This document shows, in pieces, positions 1-12,514 of a stretch of DNA of 64,000 nt. The stretch lies in the NCBI GenBank assembly GCA_964007475.1, contig OZ023273.1, forward strand, positions 22,245,557 through 22,309,556, read 5' to 3'. Origin of the DNA: Hybos culiciformis. Lineage: Eukaryota; Arthropoda; Insecta; Diptera; Hybotidae. The notes under the pieces are model-generated. The model was given only the letters and a program-made list of their open reading frames with translations. It was not told where the DNA came from and did not search any database. The position numbers were made by a program, and so were the translations under genes. Each line of letters starts with the position of its first letter. Within the stretch, counting starts at the first letter, position 1.

Positions 1-565
1 TATAAATCAATCGTAACTCAAGTTTCAATGTTTTTGATTTTAGTTTCTTCTTTTTTTTTCATAAAAAATATTGTAAAACAAGCTACTACAAATTTTCACT
101 TGCAACGTTTTCGAAAAAGTATTGAAACTTCAGCTACATTAACTAAAAACCCCGAAATTTCTGTTTTAAAAGATTGTAACACGATGAATTACAATACTTT
201 CATTAAATTTTTGGAAATGCAAAACTATTGAAACTCAAGTTTCAATAACTCAAGAAGTTTCTAACAATAACAATATCGTAAATATTGAAACTAAAGTTAC
301 TATAAATAATTATTTCGGATTGTTATTGAAAATAACAGTAACTCGACTTACCACAAAGATTAAAAATAAAGTCCTAAAATAAAATTTAAGTATGAAAGCG
401 GCTATATTTTAAAAAATATTCGTCGTAGAGTTAGTGGATTAGATGGATCGATAGATATTTTTATATTATTTCTTTGAGTATCAATAACTGGAAACTATTG
501 TAACTAAAATTACACTAGTTTTGTATGTAATTAATTAGTGAAATTTATAATAAAAAATTTTTTTG
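1..565. repeat. AT-rich segment with dispersed ATTGAAACT/AAGTTTCAAT motifs
   Basis: The short motif ATTGAAACT, or its complement, recurs several times in the first 500 bases (near 15-30, 119, 226, 280 and 490), sometimes as a small inverted pair such as the one around 226-250. Spacing is irregular. I see no supported gene; the open frame starting at base 28 is low-complexity. It is probably the inner part of a degraded mobile element whose end may be the GC-rich terminus that follows. Confidence 0.35.
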
Positions 566-602
566 GCCCCCCCCCCTAGAAAAATTTCTGTGCGCGCCTA
601 TG
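560..602 (-). mobile_element. Possible DNA transposon terminus with a C10 run
   Basis: A run of ten C residues is followed by a patch ending in GTGCGCGCCTATG, abrupt in otherwise AT-rich DNA. Read on the minus strand it starts CATAGGCGCGCAC and runs into a G tract. This resembles the termini of some hAT-type insect elements, but I match by general appearance only. No partner terminus or target duplication was found, so it may be a solo remnant. Confidence 0.25.
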
Positions 603-1500
603 TCTGAAAACCGTGTAGAGTAAGAAAACTGTTTATTTCATTCATTTATTCATTATTACAGAAATTAAAGTTTAAAGAATTGGTAATGCATTAAAAAAAT
701 TTGTAGTCACATTATTAGATACTTTATTTTTATTATGGCATGCAAATTCATCTTCACCCTTAAAAATTTGTCGAATGCTTTGAAAACCTTAACAGAACAA
801 AAAGATAATGGTCAATATAATAAAAATTTTCAAGTGTTTTTTTTTTATATTTAATAAATTATTGTTTAATTTTTGATGAAAAATTTTTCCACTTAAGAGG
901 GTTGTGAAAAAATTGTTAAAAATATTATATCTGATTTCATAAAAGTCCAATCATTTGAAAATTAATTTTGTGAAAATTTGAATAATATTTTTTGAAGTGA
1001 AAAAGTAAAATATTTTCATACCTTTTTATTTATGATTTTAATATATTTTTGATTTATTTAGTATAAGATGATTCAAATATGTATATACCACGGCCTTAAT
1101 AAATTTAGTTAATGACACATAATTCGTAAATCTATCTGTTTTCCTATTGAATTGTTCAACCCAAGCTTAAATATAAATTCTCAAGTCTTGGTTCTTCTGA
1201 AGGATACAACTAAAATGTACAACAAAATATTAAATTGTTAATAACATTTTCGCGAACATTTGAAAATGTTGGAATTTGAATGAGTTAGTTTGAATTTTAG
1301 AACAACAAATTTAAATCAAATTAAAATAAAACTATTTGACTCAAGTGTCAAATTTAAAAAAAATTTAAATTTTCTGAGAATTAAATTCTTGGAACATTTT
1401 GTTGAGAAAAAAATAATTGCACTAAAAAAATTCTACGTATGTATTTCACAAAAAAAAATCTGCCATTAAATTCTTAGAGAATTTTGACGAGAAAAAAATT
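603..1500. other. AT-rich non-coding DNA, possible element interior
   Basis: No gene is seen. Between about 1,370 and 1,500 there are short near-repeats around AATTAAATTCTTGGAA and TTAAATTCTTAGAGAA, each followed by a GAGAAAAAAAT stretch. These could be the inner part of the element whose terminus lies at 1,527-1,611. The rest is low-complexity A/T sequence. Confidence 0.4.
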
Positions 1501-1526
1501 TCAAAATATAATTCAGACAAAAATTA

Positions 1527-1611
1527 AATCCCGGGTTTAGTTATTATAGTCACGGGATTTCGGGATTTAAAGAAACACCGGGATCCCGGGATCCCGGGGC
1601 TGCAAACCCTA
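1527..1611 (-). mobile_element. CCCGGGAT-rich transposon terminus (hAT-like)
   Basis: On the minus strand this starts TAGGGTTTGCAGCCCCGGG and continues with repeated GGGATCCCGGG/ATCCCG words (GGGATCCCGGGATCCCGG, then AAATCCCGAAATCCCG). Subterminal arrays of short palindromic GC words beside a TAGGGTT-type end are seen in hAT-like insect elements. I saw no matching left terminus upstream, so this is either a solo end or a strongly decayed copy. The family assignment is inference. Confidence 0.4.
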
Positions 1612-1671
1612 TTAGAAAAGACATAATATTTGAATTTTCTTTTAATTATATATTTTTATTGAATCTAGGCT

Positions 1672-1726
1672 AATTCATCGCCTAGCAATTCATCGCCAAG
1701 CAATTCATCGCCAGCAATTCATCGCC
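1672..1726 (+). repeat. 15-bp minisatellite, about 3.7 copies
   Basis: Tandem units start at 1,672, 1,687, 1,702 and 1,716, each beginning AATTCATCGCC and ending in TAGC, AAGC or AGC. The last unit is partial. It is followed by a GC-richer stretch (1,727-1,815) with words such as GTGCCCAAACCACT and CTCCGTTTCGGAG, probably the start of another degraded repeat. Confidence 0.8.
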
Positions 1727-1990
1727 AATTGGTGATTGGGTAGAGGCGGTGCCCAAACCACTAAATACAGAAGCTTTTTTCTTGGAAATGCTCCGTTTCG
1801 GAGATTTGGCCCCTCAAAATTTTCATACATTTTTCTATGGAAAATTTTTTTTTCCTTCGAAATATATAAAAAAAAAAAAAAAAAAAAAGTCTGAAGGACA
1901 AATGATTTTAATAAGAAATAAAAAACGTCTAATGCGGCAATAGTTACAATTTTATTTATGTGCGACCGTAACAAAAATCAAAATATTATT
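1727..1990. repeat. Degraded repeat ending in a poly-A tract
   Basis: Moderate-GC sequence (1,727-1,860) runs into an uninterrupted A run near 1,868-1,888. Open frames exist on both strands here but contain homopolymer runs (poly-F, poly-K) and overlap each other, so I do not accept them as genes. A retroelement remnant with an A tail is possible; there is no recognisable coding domain. Confidence 0.3.
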
Positions 1991-3161
1991 TTTTTCTAAA
2001 TCGGAATGTTTATTATGTATATGCCGAAATAATATTGATTTGACAGATTCAAATATGTATCAAGAATATAAAATAAATTTAGATTTTTTTTTTTACAATA
2101 ATTTCCCAAATTAGGTGTGAATCATTAGAATTACAATTAATTAAAACTAAAAGAGAAACCGAAAGACGTTATGTATTTTGTCAAAAAAAAATCAATTTGA
2201 TAATGTCATTGAACGATATGGATATTATTCATTTTGAAAGAAGGAGCATAGAGAATTCCCCATTTATTTTTTTTATTAATATAATATTATTTTTTAAAGC
2301 ATATGTGGTAATTCAAAATAGAACCTGATGTCAGACATTTAATAACAAAGAAAATAGTGTTTAATTCCAACAAACTAAATTCATCATTCATTTTCTACGG
2401 GTATTAATAAATTAAGTATGTTTAAGATAAACAAGATTTTAAATTTTGTAATTTTGATTCGTTGTTTTTATTAATGTGTGTAAAGTTGAAATGCAGTTAC
2501 AAAGATTACAAAACATATGATTTAATTTTGTATTTTATATAATCATAATACCAATTTTAATGGACCAAATAATAATAAAAAAAAATTATTACTAAGACCA
2601 TAAATTAAAAAAATAATTAGAAAAAACAATCATTATAAATTAAGTTGAAGTTACAAGTATCACGAAGTAGTGAACAATCACTAAAGTATACATTCTATAA
2701 TACACATTAAAATCACTGGATTATGATGTTCGATTTTCTTGATTTTTGAATTTTTATTCAAAAGTACTAGCTAATAAAATAGGGAAGTTAATAGTTAATA
2801 AATTGTAAATATATATAGTTCTTATACATTTTTTTATTAACTTTATAGAGTCTAATAAGTTCTAATATCTTAATTAATTAAAGTGAATCTGCATTCAAAA
2901 TTTTATATGAAGACATAATAAAAATTTAACTACTTGCAGTAAAATTTTTAAATAAAGAAAATAAAAGAAGAAAATTGTCTGAAAAAGAAGTGAAATATAA
3001 AAATAATTACATTTAATTACATTAGAGTCACAAGCCGGTAGCTAAAACTGTCAGACTCATTTTTCTTTAATTCCGCAAATATTTTTAAGTTTGAAAGAAT
3101 ATTGGTAGGTATAATAAACCAATATTTAATAGCCAGTCTTCATTATCCATATTTCTATCAG

Positions 3162-3200
3162 CTGGTTTCTTTACAACATTACAATAGCAATGAAAACCAG
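3162..3200 (+). CDS. Candidate 39-bp micro-exon (speculative)
   Basis: The segment is preceded by a fair 3' splice site (ATTTCTATCAG) and followed by a good donor (CAG/GTAACG). It is exactly 13 codons, LVSLQHYNSNENQ in the open frame, so splicing it in would keep frame. Such combinations arise by chance in AT-rich DNA. There is no neighbouring exon to support it. Confidence 0.1.
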
Positions 3201-6200
3201 GTAACGTTTTTTAACGACTTCAAATGAAAATATCGAGTGGAACATTTGAAATAAATTAGTGGAAATGAGGTGAAAAGGACGAAATTTTAATTACTATTTA
3301 CTATTCACTGATTTTACAACAAATAAATACCAGATGGATAGTTGAGGTTTAAATTAACTCAAATCAAATAAATGCTTGCTATTTTTAGGTACAATTTTTT
3401 AGGTCCATCTACTTAGTAAAGAGCTGAACAAAATCTTCTTAATTTAGTTATTGATAAAATCAATTACTATAATTATTTCTCGATTGACTACTTGAGAATA
3501 TTATTTATTTATTTAGACAATTTTCCTGTGAAGATTTTTATACAATTTCGGAGTACCTATCATTACAATTATTTTTTTTTACAATAACATGAAAAAAAGG
3601 TTCACAAAAATAATAGAAAGCTATTCATTTCAGATTATGGGTTACAAATGTTTAAATTATTAATTTTATTCCTTGTATCTTATTTTAATGAAAACAAAAA
3701 AAAACTTTTTTTCTTGCGAATCACAGGGATATGATTATATTCAAGGAATAAAATAAACTTGAATGAGCTGTGTGGCGCCAGACTGGTTGTCTCTTTATTA
3801 AAAGGGGATATTTTTTCTTGCAGTTCAGTGTTTTGCAGTAAAAAAAGAAAAAATACCTAAGTTTCAAAAATCAAAAGTAAATTACACGTATGCGAAATAA
3901 TTTATTACTTTATCTTCACAGTTTTATATTCAGGAAAATATCAATTGTGAAATTTACTGGAAATTGTTAAAGAGAATCACATATTTTCTCGCCGGTCCTA
4001 TATAATAATTTTATGGTATTTAAATTAGAAATTCAATCGTCATAAAGCTACTTGTCTGCTATTTGAGCGTCCTGGTAATTCTTGATGGCTCAAAGTTGGA
4101 AATATCATCAGTTTAAATTGGCATTATAATATAGTACAGAATAATTAATTTGCGAAAATGTCTTAAATGTCATCACTGTAGTAAACATATTAAATTTATG
4201 CGGCAAAGTTTTCTTATATAATTGAAATAATTTTTAACAAATAAAATTCACTAATTATAAAATTGTTACACAGTACACACACCTTAAAATAGTTTCACAA
4301 CAATTTGCTATGATTGTTGCAGTGTGATATCTGCATTTTTGGACAGATAGTTAATAAAATATTTTTCTATTATTATGGAGACAAATTGTTGGCAACGTTC
4401 TCGCGAAATATAAATATACATTTTTTTTTTCATATTAAGTTTTCCGTCACGTTTAAGCGTAATATTTGAGGATGTATGTATGTTATAATATTTTTTTTTG
4501 TAATCTATGAGATTTATGGTACATTCAAGATTTAATGTACAGAGTTACTTGAAAGATCTTAAACTATCTAACGTTATAATAAATTCAAATAATAAGATAA
4601 TATTTCTTTTTGTACCTGCAATTATTTATAAAAGTTGTACAGGAGATTTTGTCGACGAAATTTCGTAAAGAAGTAGAAGGCGCGATTTACAATTTCTCGC
4701 ACAAAATAATTTATTAAAAAAAAAAAGAAGATATTGAAGCTATAAAATTTAGATTAAAATTATTTAATGAAATTTAATTTATGATAAAAATCTATTTATT
4801 AATGCAGTAAACTTTTTATCGAGCATATTAAATAGATAGTAAAAAAATAATATTATGTAATAATATGTATTTATCATAATTTATTATGTTAATCAGAACT
4901 TATTAATTTTCTGTTATGGTTTGAAATAAAAGAAAAAAATTAAAAGTTATTGAAGCTAAAAAAATTTTCATAAAATCAGAGATATTAATTCAGGAAACTT
5001 AAGCTCTGAAACATTATTATAGTAAAAAATAAGGAATTATTGTTTAAATTTTTTGTTTTAAAGTTATTATTTAATTTAATGTGATTTAGAGAAGATTTCG
5101 GCTGAAAATTGAGTTTTTATAAAACATTTTCCTAATAAATATGGCAAAAATTGCATGGTGTTACCATTAATATGACATTTAAAAAATGTTATAAATAATA
5201 TTTTGTTAAGTGCAAATTTTATTCATTCCACTAATGCATTTAAATGGCATTTCATTATTTGAGTAAAATGTATTATTGCGAAAATATCTTTAGGGTTATC
5301 GAATATTTTTTCAGTTAATAAATTAGGTTAAAAAAATAATAAGGATATCAACCATGTATTATTGTAGTGCGAATAATGCGTTTTGTGGTTAAAAGCCGCA
5401 TTAATTGTCTTATTACGGAGGTTGTGTAATATGTGTGCACTAAAATAGATTTAGTTAAAAATGAAAGATAATAGAAGATGCGAATTAAAAATGGTAGAAT
5501 AAGAATTGTTACGGAAATAAATACAAATTAATTTAAAATTTATAAGGTTCTGGTAAAGTTTAAAATCTTAAATCACGTTAATTTTGGAATTATAAATTTA
5601 TTTCTTCCCGCTTACCATTAAGAAGGACTCTGAACTATAAAGACTACATACTTTTCCGGTTTTTGCAAAAAAAATGTAATCTTAATTAAATGGAATCAAA
5701 TAAAAAAAAAGGATTTTTGTCTCATGACATGAACAAATTTCAGAAATATGAATTGTAACATTTTTAGTATTTTTCTTCTTGAGAGGGTTCTTCCAAAGAT
5801 AAATACAAATTGATACTAAACACTGAAATGTTTTCACTTAATTTAATAATTTCATAAGAATTCTCGAAGGGCGAATTTTGTTTTTTTTTAGTGAACAAAA
5901 TTTTTCCATTCTATGATACCGGAAAAAATATAGAAAATAAATATCTAGTAATCGAAATTTTGACATTATAATTTACCTAATTGATAATAATTATTATAAA
6001 TATTTTTTGTGAATATCAAAATTATAATAAATAGAAAAATAATAAAAAAACATTATTTAATATTGACCGATTAGAATTCATTGTGAGCATGATATAATGT
6101 GCTTTAATTCACTTTTGTGTCATGCTCAATGTTAACTGATGTCATAATTTGAAGTCATGTAAATTATTTCATTTATTTTTGCATTTAATTTAAGCCGGTT

Positions 6201-8482
6201 TTCTTATATTTTTTTTATATAATAGTCGTTATAAATATATTTTTAATCTTAAGATCAATTATAATTTGAAGCTTGATATTTTTTTTTTCAATCGGCTAAT
6301 TATATTCTTGTGGTTATAGTATCCAAACCCAAATATTATTTTCACAATCGAAATTCGGTATGCGATTGAAAAATTTAAATTTATTATTATTTATCACTAA
6401 AAAATGACTACAATTCAGTTTTTTATATTAATGTATGTATAGAAAGTTACCTGGCCTGTAATTAATTTTTATAATCTATTTTATCACCGTATATATTGAA
6501 TAATTGCTTAGTGTAAATTAATATTATTTGCTCAAAAAAATTTATTCCTCTCATGATTGTTCATTTTTGTTCATTGAATTCATTTATTTTTTTACGTACA
6601 TATAATAATTTCACTTTTTTAATATCCTGGAAAGTTTTTTTTTTAATTGTAAAATTGGAAAAATTGTCATTCTTTCGATTAAACTTTTTTACAAAATTAC
6701 TCCATTGACATTTTTTCAAGGTATAACAATGAAATATTTCAGTAACGATGCGAACTGGATTTTGTAACATCTAACATAATTCATATTGAAAATAACGAAT
6801 CAATACGTTAATTTTGTGATTTTAATGGCTCTTCTAAAAAAGAATAACTATTGAATAACTTCTTCTGTGTTAATTGTTTAGTTACCTTAAAATGTATTAC
6901 TAATGTTCATCATAAAAATAATAATAACTAATTAGACAATATTATAAATAGAATTTTATTTTAAATAAATAATCTTTCGTTATTGGACTTAAAAAATATT
7001 CCTACAAATGTCTTGAATAACATACATTTTATCGTTAATAAACTTTTATTGTATGTTAGTAGGTACTTTGGATAAAAATTCGAAGCGTACGTTTCCGACA
7101 TTAAAATTGTTACAAAAAAAAAAATAGTCAAAATAATAAAAAAATTTATTTTATTTTTATTTTGTTTACGATGCTGGAAATTAAGTGTAAAAAAAAAATA
7201 TATATATATGTATTATAGCAGAGAAACAAAATCTATAAAAAAAAAATAAATCAGATAAATAAAATTGAAAAATAATTGGAAGCAAAAAAAAAATAATATC
7301 TATTTTTCACATACTGCAATTTTTTATAAGCCAAAAATTGCAAAAATTTAATGGCCATTAAATCTGATTTTATTTTATTCTGTTTTTTCGTTGTAGATTT
7401 CACTTTTTATAGCTCAACCAAATGGAAATTTTATGAGTTTCACTTTTATGAAGAATAATTTTCCTATATATAATCTTTTGTGAATGTATACACGTGATAT
7501 TTACTTATTTGGTGGAAAATTTCCCATCACTACAAAAAAAAAGTTAATGAAAAATAAAGAACAGTAGCTTATAAATTGCAGTACTGATACATTTCGATTT
7601 TAGATACTTTAATTTTAATATATTTCGGTCATATTCGGAGGCTTAACATTTTCAAGATTTCTTCAAATGGGCCAATTTCTTTCGATATCCATTCTCACAT
7701 CCCAGTTCGAATTTTTGGAAACAATCACGGTCGAACAATTTTTTAAAACCCTCAAATTACCACCTCTTTATACCCAATCTACTGACTTTCATCGGAATTG
7801 ATTAAGACTTTTTAAAAAAATTAAATTTATAACTTAAAAAAAAAAAATTGTTTAGTTGTGGACCTTTGGATGGTTGAATGCTTCTGATTCAAAATGTAAA
7901 CTGATGAAAATACTTAGATAATAAAAAATTATGACAATAAATGTTCACATTTTGTTTTATTGGATAAAACTTATGTCTTTTATAATCGTATAATTTACTA
8001 ATAATTCAAAATTATACAATTATTATATGAAAAATATCGTTTTTGAAAAAAAAAAAAGAAAAGTAGAAAAATTAAAAATAAGAATATCCCCTTCACCCAA
8101 TCTGAAATAGGAAATCTCGAAAGTTATAATAATTTCAAAGAAACTTAATGTCATTTCAAAAATTGAAACAAGCTATTAGGCGTTTTTAAAAGAAAACTTT
8201 TGGTTAACATGTGCCAAAAAGGATGTAATCATTTTTATTTTATTATCATCATTTCTTTATGATATTAATATTAGTTCTGTTCTAATAAGAATTAAGAAAA
8301 ATAACCATTTATAAAACAATGAAAATATAATTTTTGAATAAAAAAAAATATATATATTTAAAAAGCGAATCATAGAAATAGAATGGCGCTGCACTAGGAA
8401 GTACCCCGTAAGTTAATTTAACGCTTTCTCTCACAAAGTATATATTTGCACTAGTCTCAAAAGAAATGTTGACTGTGTATTG

Positions 8483-8531
8483 AAATTTATTTATTAACTT
8501 GAGAACTCAGATAAATTTATTTATTAACTTG
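8483..8531 (+). repeat. Short direct repeat, two copies
   Basis: AAATTTATTTATTAACTTG occurs at 8,483-8,501 and again at 8,513-8,531, separated by 11 bases. Just upstream, near 8,385-8,410, lies a small GC-richer patch ending in a donor-like CCCC/GTAAGT. No upstream acceptor with a pyrimidine tract is present, so I do not call an exon. Confidence 0.7.
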
Positions 8532-10251
8532 CGAAGTTTCTTATTCAAAGTACCTTTACGAACAAAATAGATTTTAATTATTATAGAAAAAATCAGAACG
8601 TTTGTATTTTAATCCAATTTCCTTCTTAACTGTATTATAAACCGTTTGTATTTAAGATATTTCATATTTTGGCATTTTCGAATTCGCAGTATTAAAATGA
8701 TGACGTCGTTTTTGGTTATATGAACCACTAAAATTCATTCTTTATGAACATATTATAGTATTTTGAATGGAAACAATAATTTTAAAAATTAATAACGAAT
8801 ATTAAAAAATATAACAATAACAACGAAGAATTATATTTTTTTGAATAAAACATCATTATTTATTTTTATAACTCCAAAAGACAATTTAAAATTATGTTTA
8901 TCATTATTTTTTTTTTGTAATTTTAAAGATGTTGAGGCGTGCTTCTTAGTATCATTTTGTTTTATTCCTTTTGACATATGCCAAATTTTATTGCAATTAT
9001 TTTTATTAATATAAGTTTTTATATATTTGTTGTTAAGAAAAAGGCGTTCAGGAAATATCTTACAAAATTTATAATGCATTGTTATTATGAATTTTTGATA
9101 CAATAAAATCATTGTTTTTGTTCAACAATTTCTTAGCCATAAGATTTTTGATTATTTTTAATTACATATCTAGCAAATGAATAATATTAGTCATAGTCAT
9201 ATTAAGTTCCTCAAATAAAAAAAGTTAAATTTTATCAAATTGTTTTATTCCTTGAAATAATTTTTTTGTTGTCTCGTCATGACGGATAAATTGATTACAT
9301 AATTTAAATATAAATCATAAATAATTTATAAAAACAAAAAGCCTGAAATTATGATTACTATTCGATGTTTAAGCGAGTTTATTTTAGATTTTGTACAATC
9401 GAAGCTAATCCTTTACTCCCACTATTATAGACTTAGCTTTTTCCTCAAATTTGAATGTTTTCAATTTAAATATATCAATAATATCTCAAAAGTATAATCA
9501 TATATATACGTACCAACATACTTACATAATATAAATATTATTTCCTTTTTTTTTTATTAAAAAATATTAATTTTTCATTTTTTATTAGGTATATATTCTT
9601 CCAGAATAGTTATTGAAAAAGTTTTTAAAATGTTTTGAAGTAGGTACCTTATTTTTAATATTTGTTTTCATGAATTTTTTATCACATACGGAAGAAATGC
9701 ATAAAAATTCATAGAAAATCTTCTGTGAAAGTTTTTTTTATTACAAAATAAAAATTCTTAAAAGTTATAAAATAACAATATATGTATAATTTATGTGCTA
9801 AAAAAAAACTTAGATTATAGTTTGTTTTTAATGATTACTCGAATGCATTGATTTAATTTAATACGATTTTGTGAACTTGTTGATTTTAAATATATATTTA
9901 AAATTAAGTATAATTCTCATAAAATAGTTAAGTTCATTTATAATATTTACATAATCTGTACATATGAGCGACATATAGAACTGGATGAACAAGAAAACTC
10001 GATTAAAACAAAAATATGATTTCGTATTCAACTAACAGATATAGGACATAGGTGTTTGTATTTGAAGATATAAAATTAAAATTTCTTGATATCCGTACAA
10101 ATTTTTTATATCTTGCCTAAACTCACTGAAAGAATTCTTATATTTTTCAATTACAATATTTATCGAAAATCTGAGTAAAAATCAAAGTTAAAATTAAAAA
10201 ATAAAAAAAAAAAATATTTAAACTATATATATTATTTATATATTTTCTTAT

Positions 10252-10296
10252 TATCCTTTAATTATTTTCCTTTAATTATTTCCTTTAATTATTTTC
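10252..10296 (+). repeat. 14-15 bp tandem repeat
   Basis: Three to four units of the type TTCCTTTAATTATT lie in tandem, with small length differences, followed by a looser related copy (CACTTTAATTATT). This is a simple minisatellite of polymerase-slippage type. Confidence 0.7.
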
Positions 10297-11462
10297 CCAT
10301 TTCACTTTAATTATTCATGTGTATGTGTGTGTAAAAAAAAACGTTTTTCATTTGAAATTATAAATCTATTCGATTATGCTTCAAATTTATAACATAGAAC
10401 GATATTTTTCTTAGAATTTCTTATATAAAATTATATACTAAATGTATTTATTCATATGACTGCATATGAAATTAATATAGTGAAAGAAATATAAAATGTT
10501 AACACCTCATTAATTTTATATGATTAGGGAAATAATGATGAAAGAAATTTGTTTCACCTATTTTCTTATCAAAAGGTATATGTTTACACAGAAGTTTCAA
10601 CCTTAAAAAATATACAGATCATAAAGCACATTAAATAAATATGTATCTATTACTTTAGAAGTGTTAAATAAATAATTTTAGTTATTGCCAAAACAAAATT
10701 CAAATTTATAGTGTTTGTTGAATTAATTATTGTTTAACTATCATTAAATTTAAAATTTCACTGAAGGTAAGCAGTATTTATAATAATCGTTGAAAAGCCG
10801 TAGAGTGATAAACAAAAATATTCGTAAAATTTAACAGTTAATGAAATGATGATATGGAAATTCGGTAAAGAATTCAATATTGACTTATTGAGTTAATATT
10901 TTGAATGTTATTTTTATGTCAATAATACTGAGAGCCCTTTTTATTTTTTTAAATGTCAAAATATCAATAAAATATTCCTTCAGGCTAAAATTCTGTTTGG
11001 TTATACATAAATATAAATAGAGAAACAGAAAACTTTTGTGTTTTCCTTAACATTATTTCCCTATCATATATCGAAAATATTGACAATAAACTATAAAAAT
11101 ATTTTATGAAGAGGAAATAATTAAAAAAAAAACTTTATAAATTTAAGCACGTGGCTTGAAAAAATATGCATAGAATATTTCAAAATGAATAAACGTATAC
11201 ATATATACAATCCGTTCATCTAATCTTCTTAAGAATTTTCCTTTTAATATAAAAGCTACATTTGCAGAACCGGAAACGGAAGTACACGGAAATACTATGG
11301 TATAAACAAAAATATAAAAAGAAATGGATTAAATTGAAAACTTATTTATTGTTGCTTTTTATTCCAACTTTTAAAAGAAACGTCAGTTTGTTTGCTGCTG
11401 GACGTTATGAATGCAATTATGTGTGGAAAATATGTATTGATTCGAAATAAGTTCGTAAATGT

Positions 11463-11515
11463 ATAATATATTATTTGTTATCTGCTCATTGAGCAGATAA
11501 CAAATAATATATTAT
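11463..11515. repeat. Perfect palindrome, 26-bp arms, 1-base centre
   Basis: The left arm, 11,463-11,488, ends TTATCTGCTCA. The right arm, 11,490-11,515, begins TGAGCAGATAA. The two are exact complements over 26 bases around a single T at 11,489. Nothing of element type is obvious on either side. It could form a cruciform or a snap-back structure, or be a trace of a template-switch repair event. Confidence 0.9.
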
Positions 11516-12514
11516 CAGAACATAATAAGCAAAAAGAGGTTGTGAAAAAAAACACAATATTCAGTAGAAAGTATTTTTAATTTGAATTTTTATTTTAGTA
11601 TAAAACTGAATTACTAACGATACATTTTTCTCCACCCAATAAAAGTATGTATATAGTTAGATAAAAGAAGTAAGGAAAAAATGTTAAACAAATAATTTGT
11701 GTTTTTGTTTAACCTGGCCCTCAAAAAAACTGTAGAAAAAAAACTTATTAAATGAAATCTTCGGGTTTTAAATTCAATCAAAAAAAATAACTGAAATCTC
11801 TTGTAAAGATAGAATGTAATTTTGTAAAAAGAGAAACAGATACAATAGTGTTTTTTTAGTAATGTGTAGTTGGCAAATATTATATAATTATATGTAGGTA
11901 CTGTGACACGCTTTTTTTTAGTATTTCAACTTTAACTTCGTTCATCATCGTTTTGGTGGAAAATCAGCTAATAAATAATAGTAGAAAAATTATATCTATT
12001 TTCTAGCAATATTTGCTCGAATTTTGTATTTATTATTAAATTATAATTAATTAGAGAATTATCTCACATCTCAAGATAGATGTTGCCATAAACAGAATTT
12101 ATATTTGCTATTTTAAAATTATTAAAAATTTCAATAGTAACTTAGCCTAATGTTACAGTTCCCTGTTTGCTTCAACGTTCAATTCAAGATTTTTTATTTG
12201 GTTTAGGTGTTTATTTCGTAATTTTTTTTCTTTTTATTCTTAATTTCAAATTAATTAAAAATTTTCTTTCCTTGTATATACATACCTTATTTTTATATTT
12301 TAAAATAACGAACTTTCAAAATTATACACAAATTGATTTTATAATTACTATTATTATAGTATACATTGTGGTAACCCATTTGAAAACCATATTCACAAGA
12401 TAAAATTATGATTGTTTTTTTAATTATTTTTACGGTGTTCCAAATGTAAATATTTCTCCATTATTTTTTTCCAAAGTTTTTTTTATTTAGATGAGAAGCA
12501 TTTTTAATTATTTT
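11516..12514. other. AT-rich spacer
   Basis: No gene, RNA or element boundary is recognised. The open frame at 12,167-12,403 is hydrophobic and low-complexity (F, I, L, Y), as expected from T-rich DNA. It has no start context or domain, so I leave it uncalled. Confidence 0.5.

Larger units (their letters stand above)
1991..11462. other. Long AT-rich stretch without a supported gene
   Basis: About 9.5 kb of low-GC sequence with many A and T homopolymers. The short frames at 6.5-6.8 kb and 8.8-9.1 kb are rich in K, N, F and I and show no domain. Small items are annotated separately (3,162-3,200; 8,483-8,531; 10,252-10,296). A GC-richer island at about 7,620-7,790 has open frames on both strands but no splice context that decides between them. 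Otherwise I see nothing. Confidence 0.6.

Noticed and set aside
1..520. CRISPR-like repeats (ATTGAAAC resembles some repeat ends)
   Set aside because: Spacing is irregular, words are too short and variable, and the window is animal-type DNA.
7620..7790. GC-raised island with open frames on both strands
   Set aside because: About 40 codons plus strand and about 28 minus strand, but no acceptor or donor fits either, and residues show no family.
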